Assembly (NCBI GenBank): GCA_943704495.1
Contig: CALSCR010001873.1
Location: 1 to 20,879 of the forward strand
Source of the DNA: Pigoraptor chileana
Lineage: Eukaryota > Opisthokonta > Filasterea
Reading direction: 5' to 3'
DNA length: 20,879 nucleotides
Shown: positions 1 to 10,800 of the stretch, one piece after another
Numbering within the stretch: position 1 is the stretch's first letter
How the letters are laid out: each line of letters starts with the position of its first letter
The notes under the pieces: model-generated
Seen by the model: only the letters and a program-made list of their open reading frames with translations
Databases searched by the model: none
What the model was told of the DNA's origin: nothing
Made by a program: the position numbers and the translations under genes

Positions 1-12
1 GGAGGGAATGCG

Positions 13-52
13 ACAGGAGAGGAGGGGGGGGGAGGGAGGGCGGGGGGGGCGG
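13..52 (+). repeat. G-rich low-complexity tract
   Basis: Runs of three to ten G separated by single A or C occupy the left edge. They lie within the intron that begins at 161 of the minus-strand lipid transfer gene. G-quadruplex formation on the plus strand is possible. Confidence 0.6.
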
Positions 53-161
53 AAATAGGAGGTCGATTGAGCCTTCAGGTCATCTCACTCGGCTCTATTT
101 GAATCAGTGCCGGGACAAATAGGAAGAAACGCATTCAGCATGCAGTGGACATTCAGCGCAC

Positions 162-3100
162 CGTGAAGCTTGTCGTGTGGAATATGGTGGGCGATCCGTA
201 CTCAAGCATAGGAATGTACAATTTCACATCCATTTCAGGCGCATCCAGCACAATCAGAGCTGCAAAGGCCGAGTGATACACAGCGTCAGCAATTGTGTCT
301 TCGAAGTTGCAGGAACATGGCAAGACTCAGTGAAACGCACGCCACTTCCACCCAACTCATTCATGAACACGTGACACCCACACCCTCCCAATAAACATAC
401 CACACCCTCCACGCACACCACACACTTTCATTTCCCATAAGAAGACGCCATACACACACACACACACCCGCACACATACACACAAATACACTCTCTCGCA
501 CGTCACATCCCCTTCTTGTACAATCGCGCCACTCAGAGCGCGCTCAAGATGGTTGAGTCATCATTGCGCAAGCACACAGTTTCCGGGCAACATGCATGGC
601 ATCACACTCACCGGCGTCGTCAAGATCATCCGGCTTCTCGAGGACATTAAACTCGTTGACGCACCAAAACACCGACGCCGCGCGCAGATGCAGTGCAAGA
701 TTGTATTCAAACGGGACAAAGTGCGCTAAGTCCGGTGTCTCTCCATAGCTCGCCCAATCTGAGCCCAAGCCGACGACAAATCGTACAAGAGCGCGGACGT
801 AATGCACCTCCGCCACATCCAAGTCGAGGTCGATGCTCCAGCGATGAACGGCATTCCACTGTCGCGGGTTGTGCATGAGCACACGCACCTGATATGTCGT
901 ATGAGGTTTTGTTCCGTAACAAATGGTTGGGAGGCGCAATGTGTGTGTGTGTGAGTGGGTGTGGGTCGGTGGGTCGGTGGGTCGGTGGGTCGGTGGGTGT
1001 GCGTGGGTGTGCGTGGGTGTGCGGGTGTGTGTGGGTGTGCGTGGGTGGGTCGGTGGGTGGGTCGGTGGGTGGGTGGGTGGGTGTGGAGTGGGTGAGTGGG
1101 TCGGTGGGTGTGGAGTGTGTGCGTGTGAGTGTGAGTGTGTGAGCGCGTGAGTGTGAGTGTGTGAGAGTGTGTGCCAGCGAATGCGAGAAAGAACACTAGT
1201 CTGGCAAATTCGGCATAGTGATTAAACGGCCGGCAACAATCCCACATTGCAAGTTACTGCGGCAAGAGTGGCCACTCGTGCGGGTCATGCAACCCTGACA
1301 AGGCGCCAAGTGCGATGCAGCCGTCCACCCCACCCCCATGCGCTTGCAGCCCAGCAGATGCTTGTACTTGTGCGACGCAGTGACTTTCGTCATGTGCAGC
1401 ACCGCGTTCAGCTCCGGAGTGTAGCCATCCTCGGCGTGCATCATCGGGTAGACCACCTCCAGCTCAGACTCGGTCGCAAGGCTGAGCACGACTTCATCCC
1501 AAGAGGACTGTCCATTCGCATCCTACGCACCGACAAGAAATGCGCATGGCAAGAATACACAATGGGGTGTTACTGCTGATCATTGTGATTCCGAAGCCAA
1601 TTGTACGAGCACAATAACCAAATCGCACACAACAGACTTACAGGCCAATGGCCGGCATGAGATGGCCACATGGGTGAAGCTACGCACCTGTTTCGCAGCC
1701 CCAAAGGGCACGTGCACGCTGGCTGTTTCGTCAAATCGAACCTGTGCGCGGAACTGTGGGTATTGACGCAGTTCACCCGGATTGTTCTCGGCGGGGACAA
1801 CGCCATCCTCGAAATCCCAAGGGAAGAAATACTTGACGATCGCCGCCCTGTCCGCACCACACAAGCCCAGCGAGCAGGCCACGTGTTACGAGAATTCAGC
1901 GTGCGAAAGTGACGTTCCCAAACAGCTATCCTTCGTATCGCACCACTATTGGGCTGCTTGAATAATTGAATAATGCGGCACTGGCACACAGAATCAACGC
2001 GCAACAGTACCCTAACCCTAACCCGAACCCTAACCCTGCCCACCGGTGAAAGTCCGCCCACGGACCATACGATATAACCGTATCCGCGCCAAGGCGCAGC
2101 GACACCTCCCACAGCGGATCCAGCCCGCTCTGGAGGCTCTCCTCGGACGTGCGACCTGCGTCATTTCCCGCACAGCCAAAAGTCAGTACTCGCACACACA
2201 GTGCGCACAAACCAAGCACAAAAGGCACACGCACAACATGCGTATGAAGGCACACGCGACCCAGTCTGGCGGCACGGATCGGCACTGTCATGGTTGCACA
2301 AAACATCGCGACCTGAGCACGTGCGCACCTGCAACATCAACACGGTACTCGACCACCATGTCCGCAGTTGTCAAGATGAGATCGCGGCTTTCCGACGACT
2401 CTTTCTTGTCGTTCGCGTAGAGGGCCTCACGAGGTCGCATGCTAGCAGCGACATACCAGGACAGTTGGAGCAGCGTCAGCTCATTTGACGATGTATGCGC
2501 CATGGCTCATACAAAGCATGTTAGCGTTCGTCAACGCCAAAAATTTAGTGACAAAACGGAAGCCGCACAAGGGCAAACAAAGTGCCAATTCTATGGCGAA
2601 TCAAAGCTAAACACTCACAAACTGACGTGGACTTCCTTCCCGAGGTTCTTTGAGCTCCATATTTGGTCCGTCGGCAGGAGTCGAAGCGACCCGCGCTTAA
2701 CGACAAAATTGCATACAGTTTGGTATACGTCGAAGGGATTTGAGGCCTGGTATGCACGACACAGTGCACGCGTCGACACAATCAACAAGTGAGATTGCGA
2801 TCGGATGATTGGACCAAAAGATAACAGCAGGGCAACCGTTCTCAAACATGAACAAGTGCGTCTCTACTAGGCGACTCAATTAAGAAAACACATAAAGTGC
2901 TGGTGTGTCTCCCGCGTGGAGCTTGCGCACGCACGCACATGGGCGGGGGCACACGCGCCCAATACGACGCACCCTCTCAAAAGCGAGGACACCATGCACC
3001 TCGCGCCACTCGTACGTCGCGAGCCGCTTGAGCAGGGGACTGCCGAAAGTGACGGCGCCGCGCACGAGTGTCAGATGCACCGCGGGAAATATTTCCATCC

Positions 3101-3935
3101 ACGCCGGCTTCACCAGCGGCGCCGTGTCCATTTTCACCGATTCGCCATGCACATCCACACCCGCATTGTCATCCTCACTGCCTCTGACGCCGCCCCGCTT
3201 TTTCATGAGGCTGCCAATGTAGTCGTACTTGTCGGTGTTGTTGAATATCTGAATGTCAACACCGTTCAGCTGAACACCCAGACGGCTCTCCGATGCTGTA
3301 CCGAAGCAATGTTGAAACACAATACCCGCATATCAACGATCTCGACCTCACTTCGACACAAAATACACTCCAGAGACAGCCGCATAGCTATGCGCGCACT
3401 TCTGCCCACGCGTCACATACGGTGTGCTGGGCAGCAACGTGAACACGGCATCACACCAGACAGCAGACTCACATGCATCTCGTACGGATTTTCGAAAGTT
3501 CACAAGCCAGAAGCGGACCAGAATATGGCCGTCCATTACGCTCACGGACATGTTGTTGCTGACATATTTAACGTCCCTGAACATGATTTTTCCCCCTAAC
3601 AAAGAAAACGAAAGCGATCCTGCACACGATGGAGCGAACAGCGCACATTTAGCACTGTCATTCAACATCCCCAGAGTCAAAGCGTACCCAAGTGCTCCGT
3701 ACCGTACATATATACGCAATATGAGGAATGACGCAGGTGATCTTGCCGGGCTGGCAAAACACTCACCAAAACTTAGGGACACTTTGTACTTTGGGAGCAA
3801 GCGCTGAAGGATGCGGTTAACCAGCCATGCAAAGGCGCGCGAGTTGAAGTAGAGAATGTAAATGGACCACAATGCCGACAGCACTGTCGTCGCAATGAAC
3901 GCGGGCAGCCGCGCCGCCGCCTCCTGGTCAGACAT
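162..3935 (-). CDS. BLTP1: BLTP1/KIAA1109/Tweek/Csf1-like bridge-like lipid transfer protein, N-terminal part (partial)
   Basis: Exons on the minus strand are 3935-3767, 3619-3473, 3295-2973, 2746-2619, 2387-2329, 2155-2044, 1847-1688, 1468-1334, 888-612 and 325-162. All join in phase, giving 558 codons, and the gene continues past the left edge. An N-terminal membrane segment (about residues 11-30) is followed by FNSR, as in the animal proteins. I recognise family landmarks in order: LLGGKIMFRD, YGPWADFHR, VKYFFPWDF, EDGYTPEL, LMHNPRQWN and HFVPFEYNL. They align in spacing with human KIAA1109. The family forms long hydrophobic grooves that carry phospholipids between the endoplasmic reticulum and other membranes, and is linked to phosphatidylethanolamine supply for GPI-anchor synthesis. 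The ATG at 3935 was chosen because it leaves a short leader before the membrane segment; an in-frame ATG at 4025 is possible. The acceptors at 1469 and 326 end in GAG and are the least certain. Confidence 0.88.
451..488. repeat. CA microsatellite in lipid transfer gene intron
   Basis: Imperfect CA dinucleotide run inside intron 611-326 of the minus-strand gene. No coding frame or other function is apparent. Confidence 0.8.
941..1173. repeat. GT/GGGT minisatellite in lipid transfer gene intron
   Basis: A 230-base tract made of GT, GGGT, GGTCGGTG and GTGTGCGT units fills half of the longest intron of the lipid transfer gene (1333-889, 445 bases). The plus strand is G-rich with many GGG runs. 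Reading frames through it give His/Thr or Val/Gly repeats and are not genes. Confidence 0.9.
2010..2037. repeat. Interstitial telomere-type repeat (CCCTAA)n
   Basis: Four and two-thirds units of CCCTAA, one with a T-to-G change, lie six bases inside the donor end of intron 2043-1848 of the lipid transfer gene. The minus strand reads TTAGGG, the telomere repeat of animals, fungi and many protists. It is flanked by coding exons, so it is not a chromosome end. Confidence 0.9.
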
Positions 3936-4362
3936 CCTCTTGCGCCTGGAACTGGACCCAAACAACTGAGTGTGGAATGTGAGGGCGGAGTCGCACGAGC
4001 AGTCAGGCCTGCCGTCCACAATCAAGGAGGTCAGATGCCGTCCATTTTAGTAATGTGCGCAGCAGAAACAGCAATGTCCGCACGCATATGCTTGATTTTT
4101 GTGCAGGATGGCGATGGAGTGTGCTTTTCCCCTTTGGCGACCATGAGGTCCATTGTCATTTAATGTCCATACGAGTGGCGCGGTTTGTTTTCCCGAGAGA
4201 TGAGGGCAGAATGATGTCACGAGCGCAATGACGCATCTGCGGTGATGACGCACACATGTCCCCGTCACGTGATGGGGCGATCGATAGCGACCGCCGTTGC
4301 CATGTCCGATCATTTCCGCCGTACACAAAATGGGGCCGAGTCAATCCGGGGAAATGAATTTG

Positions 4363-4388
4363 AAAAGTGCCCGGAAAGTGCCCGGAAA
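4363..4388 (+). repeat. Tandem 11-base repeat containing AAGTGCCC
   Basis: Two consecutive units of the form GAAAGTGCCCG, followed by a decayed third start. The period is about one helical turn, which would suit paired protein binding. The AAGTGCCC core (4365-4372 and 4376-4383) recurs three times upstream of the GPI-PLD gene. Confidence 0.6.
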
Positions 4389-4482
4389 CGACCCCGATTT
4401 GAGGGAAATTGTCCCGAACCTTGGCTGGATTGAATTGAAGGTAGCGCCTCAGTGGGGGGAGAGTATGGCTGGGCGAGGAATC

Positions 4483-4557
4483 GGCACACACAATAGGCGT
4501 ACACACACACTCGCACTCACTCACAGTCATACACGCACACACGCACGCACACACACC
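4483..4557. repeat. CA-rich microsatellite
   Basis: Imperfect CA/CGCA/CTCA repeats in the upstream region of the cyclase gene. Confidence 0.8.
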
Positions 4558-4846
4558 GAGAGCGCTCTTTTCACAAATATTTGCAACTGTTGCATGCATT
4601 CAACAACTGTAAGAGGCTGAGTGCGACGACTTTGAACAGCTCAACTGAATACGAAGGTCGCATTGTTTATCATAATGGTGTGAAGCCGAAAACAGGTTTT
4701 GGTCTCCAAGGGGGCAATAGAGCACATCACAACCGATTAGGAGTCGCGCATGGCAGTGTAGCAGTAACGCGCTTGCATGGTAAGTCGCGCTGTGCCGGTG
4801 TGTTCGACGGGCGCCGCATTGTGTGTGGCGCTGCAACTGTGCTGGA

Positions 4847-7800
4847 ATGGTCGTCGATAGCGGAATTGCGGCGCATCCCGCTGCTGCGCGGGAGACGGTC
4901 TCCATCGTCAACGTCGGTCTTCCTTCAATCCGCGCCGCATCACCCGAACTGCCGCAAACTGCAAATGTTCACATAGATGGCGCTTTTCGATCGAAGCCAA
5001 AGGTACTTGTCGGTCCTGAGAAAAGTAGACGCTCACAAACAACCCTCTGGGTGACGACATTGTTCTACGTCCGCTAATATTCATTTTTAAAGCTTTTTTT
5101 TGTTGCACGTAAACAGCTTTTTTCTACAGAATAGGAAGGCCACATTTGCGATTGGGGCATGCCGCTTGCAATGTTGACCGCCGCTATTGATATGATTTTC
5201 TGAAATATATATTCTTTCGACCTGATGCAGGCCCCACGCGCCGACCGAGGAAAGCGTACAACACTTGGCAACAAATGTCACGTGTGGGACTGCCTATCAG
5301 CACTACGTCGGGCGCCGATCGTAGACCACATCCGCAATGTTGACACTCTTGCGCGCGGTGGTGAGGATGTTGCACGGCGACTTGTGCGAGAGGGCGCTGT
5401 GGCAGACATTCTTCACGTGATGCAGACGCAGCCGACATCGATGAGCGTTGTGGGAAACTGCATCTGCGCGCTCGCGGCGCTGTGTAGCACGTACGACGGC
5501 GACCACGCTTTGTACACTGGGGGAGGGGTGCGCATTGTGCTTGCTGCCGCAGAGAGCCTCTTTGCACTGGTCGACGGCCGGCCAAGGGAGGGTGACTCGT
5601 CTCCCCCTGGGCTTGGGCACAGAGGACGAGGTGGATCGAAGTCGCGTCACGCACGCGATGTCATGCCGGGGCCACCACACGGCCGCATGGACGCGCCGTC
5701 GGCCCCGCCAAATCGGACCACGCACGTTCCCTATAGCACAGCGCCGCCGTCGCCGGCCGTTCCCGCAAACTCGCTTGGCGGCCAGGCTAGTGAGCACTTG
5801 AGCGGTGATCCCATGCGATCAGAGGGGAGTCGCCCGCACGCTAGTCACGTGCGGCAGCCGCTGCGCGTACATGCGATGGACGGGCACTCTGCACCGGCAC
5901 GGGATGCGGCGGCGCACTCGCAGGCAGACCTTGCGATCCAGCTACGGTCGCACTTGGGGCACACAGGCCACGGTGCTGTCGGTGGCGACAATGCACGCCC
6001 AACACTCGGCCACGGATTCCGATTAGATCCGATACCGCCGACGCCCATTCAGGAAGCCAACGCCAACAACGCGTCGTCAAATCCCTTTCTGCGCGAGCTG
6101 ACCGGTCGTAGCCCGGCGGGGGGGCTGGTCAGCAGTGGCGGTGGCAGTGGCAGTGGCAGTGGAAGCGGTAGCACTGCATCGCTCGACAGAGAGGGTGGAG
6201 GAGGCACCCCCACTGCTGCCGCCGCAACCAGCACAGCCGCAGTTGTGGTCGCAGCCCCGCCTCAACAGCAGGAGGCGTTTGCCAGGCCCGCTGCGGGAGG
6301 ACGACGCACATCCATCGCCACGCGGCGCCAAGCGCGACCGCTTACTATGGCCGATCAAGCACTCACTCACGACAGTGCAAATGGACGGCGGGCCTCGGTG
6401 TCTCTGTCGGCGCTGCCCGGTCGCACCAACTTGGGCATGTCAGCGGCTTCGTCTTCCGAATCGGACTCTGTCGGGCTGTTTGGCGTCAAATTGGGAACAT
6501 TTGAGCGGCGTGTCGTTCCACGGCGGTCCTTTGGGTCCAACAGCTCGCTGAAGGGCTTGTCACACACAAACAACAGCGTTTTTGCCAGCACGGCGGGTCT
6601 GTGTGTGTCAGAATATACGAGCGTTGTGGAGGGTTCGCGCTCGACAACGCCAAGCCAGTTGCGAGAGGAGCCCGAGGACGGCGAGATAATCGATGTGACT
6701 GAGCGGCTTCTGGAATTGTTTCGGGAGCAAATCAAGGGGCATCAGCGGATGGGCCAGTCGGACACCCTCGTAGAGGCGATTGCGGCGATGGACGCCGAGG
6801 AACTGCGGCGGTCGCTGGTCTATGCATCGACAATGTTTGGCAGACTGGGACGTCTCGTCGCACTTCTGGAGAGCATCGGTGCAGAGGTGCGTGGGTGCGA
6901 ATTTTGTAATCCCCTCTCTCTTAGTCGCTCATGTCTATTCAACATGTTTATGTATTCTGTCCGTGCCTTGCATTTGGATTGTTTTTTGTGCTGATCCCAC
7001 CCCGTATTGTGCTGGTATCCGCATACTCTTTAGACCTAAGCACGTTCCAACCGTGAGCAAATCGTGCTTTAATATGGACTATTAGCTGCAAATAGTCTGC
7101 TTTTGTGATGCTCATCACAGCCCCTAACACGGCATGTTGTATCTTGCTATGCCTGTGTACCCAGGTGTCGGGCGACTCCCTCATGCTGCCTCTGACGGAC
7201 GCCGTGCGCGAGCTACTCGGGGTCAAGTACGCTGCCCTGTATGTGCTTGACGGAGAGCGCGGCGAGCTGTGGACAACTTGTCAGCCTTTTGACACCAACT
7301 GCGAGGCGGGCGCGCCCCTGGCCCCAAGCTACTCGATGGCTGGATCCATGTCGCAGTTGTACAATATGCGTCGCTGGGTGTCCATTAGTGCGGACATCAC
7401 GGGAGTGGTGGCGCGGTCGGGAGAGGCCATGTACATCGACAATCCCGCAAGGTAGGGAGACTGCTTCGCGACTGTCGAGTGGCGCTTGTTCGCTTATCGT
7501 TGTTGAAGTCGCATGAATCCCATTCTACATGCGCGATTCAACTCTGAAAAGGATTTTCACTCTGTCTGTTGGCTGACCCTGGCAATTCGCCCTCTGCCGT
7601 GCACACTTGCCCATGTGCCCCAACCCCAACAACACACATACCATACCAGTGATCCGCGGTTTGCCCAGTCTGAGTTTGGCAACAATGCCACTCTGTGCGT
7701 CCCCGTGAAGGCGCCGCCCTCCGAGAACTCCGCCGGTGGCCGTCTGCTAGGCGTGCTTGTCGCCTCTGGCCCGTGCAATGCGCTGCCGCAGGAGCCTACC

Positions 7801-10800
7801 GACAGCTCCATCGCGAGCCGCTTCGGCATCGGTCCCCGCGCCCGCTTCGACCCCGAGGACGAGCTGCTGCTGCGGTCCCTGGCGCGGGAGTCGGCTGCGG
7901 TGCTCCAGAAGGCACTCGATCTCACCGTGCTCATGAAGGCGCAGCAGCGCGTGTCCGTTCTGCTTGACACAACACGCATCCTCTCGTCGGAGGTTGAGCT
8001 AGATGGCCTCATCCGCGTCATTTCGCAGTCGGCAAAAACGCTTCTCAATGCGGACAGATGCACAATCTTTCTCGTGGACAATGATACGGTGAGTGCTGCA
8101 ATTGAGTTGTCTTTGCGTTTTTTTTATCTTTTTGCTTTCAATTGGTTTTGCTATTGTGGTTTAGCATGTTCTTTATTAGTGGCGCGAATGGGTTAACAAT
8201 GGCTATCAATGGCAAACAATCTGACATTGCATCGGCAACATGCATATTGGCAGAGTGAGCTGTGGACAAATGTGTACGATTTCGACGGCCGCGTGCGTGA
8301 GATTCGCATCAAAAAGTCGATGGGCATCGCCGGTGCCGTGGCCACAACGGGGCGGATTGTCAACATCCAGGACGCGTATCTCGATGACAGGTGTGTGAGG
8401 GGATTTGCTTGCGTGCGGCTGTGGTATTTCGCATTTTTCTTTCAATGGTTCTGATCATCCATCATTCCGTTGTGTGTGTGGTCGTGTGCGTGTGCATGTG
8501 CAGGTTCAACCAGGACATCGATCGCAAGACGGGATACCGCACGAGGAGCATGATTGCGATGCCCATTGTGAACATTGTTGGCGAGACCATTGGCGTCATC
8601 CAAATGATCAACAAACTCAACGGCGGCCCATTCAACTTTGAGGACGAACGGCTTCTCAACGCATTCTCTTCGCAGGGTGGGCATACAAATGTGAACATGT
8701 TGTCGACTGCGATGCCTCCCTCGCTCTTTTGCGACAGCGCATCTCATATCATATCGATGCCTCTTTCTTCATGTCTCTCTCTCTGTGTTCCCTCGCAGCT
8801 GCTGTCGCCATTGAGAAGTCAAAGCTATTTCAGAAGTCGACCCATATGCGCCAATACCTCGAAAACATTCTGGGGAGCATCAACAGCACTGTGCTCACAC
8901 TCTCGCCAGCTGGAAACTTGGTACGTGTGGCTGCAACTTGTCCCCGCCCCTGATTCACTTGCAATCAATCAGAATGGAGTCATCGTGGAACAGTCGTGCC
9001 TTGACTTGCGCTGGCATTCCCACTGTTAGTTTTCATGATCAGTTACGTATTGGGATGGGTCACAATGCGACTGCCCTCACAAAGCGTACACACACGCGCG
9101 CGCACACACACACATACATACGCACACACGCTCACACACACACACACACGCATACATACATGCGTCATATTCGCATTCCACGCACTTACTCATGGCATAC
9201 GCCTCTTCACGCATCGTACATCAGGTGACGACCAATCGGGCAGACCTCCTGACGGACCTGGGCATTTCAAAGGCGAAAATGACCGGCGCCTCGTATTACT
9301 CGTGGCTGGGAGATGCCAACCGCGAGCTCGCGACGGCCATTGAGCGCGTGTATAAGACTGGCGTTGCCGTGCAAGGCAGCGACTATTTGCTTGTGGGACC
9401 CCATGGCACCGTGTCTGTGAACTACAGTCTTGCCCCACTCGAGGGCCGCCAGCAGCGCGACGGCAACGTGTACTGGTCTCGCATCCGCAATTCGCTGCGC
9501 CGTCTGCAGGGGATCAACCGCCACGCGCGCATTGCAAAGGCCCACCGATTACGCGAGGTCGACGCTGGCAACGCACTCGATCCGGACGACGGCGCGGAAA
9601 TGTCGAACTTTGAGCAGAATTTCTGGGCGACATACCGTGCGCAGCTGCAGTATCAGCGTGCAGAGCAGGAGTTTGATGGCATCGTCGTTGTTCTTGACGA
9701 CATTTCAAAGGAGAAAAAGATGATGACCACGCTCGGCAGGTCAGTATGCGTTCTCTGTGCAACATTTGTTGATTAATGTACATGTGCAGTGGGGAATGCA
9801 CTCAGTGGGCCATCACTCCCCTCTATCGACTGTGTGTGTTTGGGGAAACTGTTCCTCAATTCCATCCTTCTCAATCAAAGCACCAGTCGCGATGTATGCG
9901 TTTTTCCTAAGATTTTCTCTCACTCTCCCACCCCCCCGCAATATGGATTAGCCTCTAAATCACTAAATTTTTCGTACATTCCTCTCCCCTCCCCCGCATG
10001 AATGCATGCAGGTACATGTCGCCGTCTCTCGCACAGCAAGTGCTAGAGGAAGGCGGCCAGAAGCTCGGAGGCACGCGACAGAAGGTGACAGTGATGTTTG
10101 GGGACATCCGGGGATTCACAAACATGAGCGAATCGATGGACCCGCGCGACCTTGTCGAGACGCTCAACGGCTACTTTGAGTGCGCTGTTGACGCAATCAG
10201 CCAGAATAATGTGGGTTTTTGTGTTGCGTGTTGTGTTGCTTTTGGAGGAAAAACTTATTCTGTCGCCCAGCTGACCGCGTTGGATTTCGTGACCAATCCT
10301 TTTGCTGTTTAGAAAAAAGCTCAAATTTATTGATCTGTGTGTATGTTTTGTGTACTACATTATGGCTCTTGTAAACGCAGGGAATCCTCGACAAATATAT
10401 CGGCGATGCCGTCATGGCCGTGTTCGGAGTCCCTTTCGTTGCCGATGACGACGCCATTCGCGCATGCCGCACCGCACTTCAGATGCAGCGGAATCTTGGA
10501 CGGCTGAATGTGCGGCGCGCACAAAAGGGCGAGCCCGCGCTTGGATTCGGCATTGGCGTGAACACGGGTGTGTACTTGTGTGGCATGTGCATGTGGTTGT
10601 GCTGAGGTTGTTGTGTCGCGTGTGTTTGTGCTTGTGTCGCATGTGTGTGTGCTTGTGTCGCCTGTGTGTGTTGTTGTGTCGCCTGTGTGTATTGTGCGGC
10701 CTGTGTATGTGGTTGTGTTCATTTACTATGTTTTCCATTTCCTCGTGTGCACATCTGCTGCGGTGGTGTTATTACTGTTGCTCTGCGTGTGGATGGCAGG

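Larger units (their letters stand above)
3936..4846. promoter_or_regulatory. Divergent intergenic region between lipid transfer and cyclase genes
   Basis: About 900 bases separate the two divergent start codons and should hold both promoters. I see a TGATGTCA at 4212-4219, two TGACGCA words 17 bases apart at 4229-4235 and 4246-4252, a CACGTG E-box at 4266-4271, an 11-base tandem repeat at 4363-4388 and a CA tract. No convincing TATA box or extra gene is visible; the open frame at 4581-4976 matches nothing I know. Confidence 0.5.

Noticed and set aside
726-1247. 173-codon minus-strand frame rich in His, Thr and Pro
   Set aside because: It is the translation of the GT/GGGT minisatellite inside an intron; only its 3' end overlaps the real exon, in another frame.
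2010-2037. Telomere repeat taken as a chromosome end
   Set aside because: Conserved exons of one gene flank it on both sides.
8973-9024. A possible small exon in the cyclase reading NGVIVEQS
   Set aside because: Direct joining of 8920 to 9225 keeps phase and gives AGNLVTTNRADLL, which fits the PAS start better. The small exon needs a poor donor.
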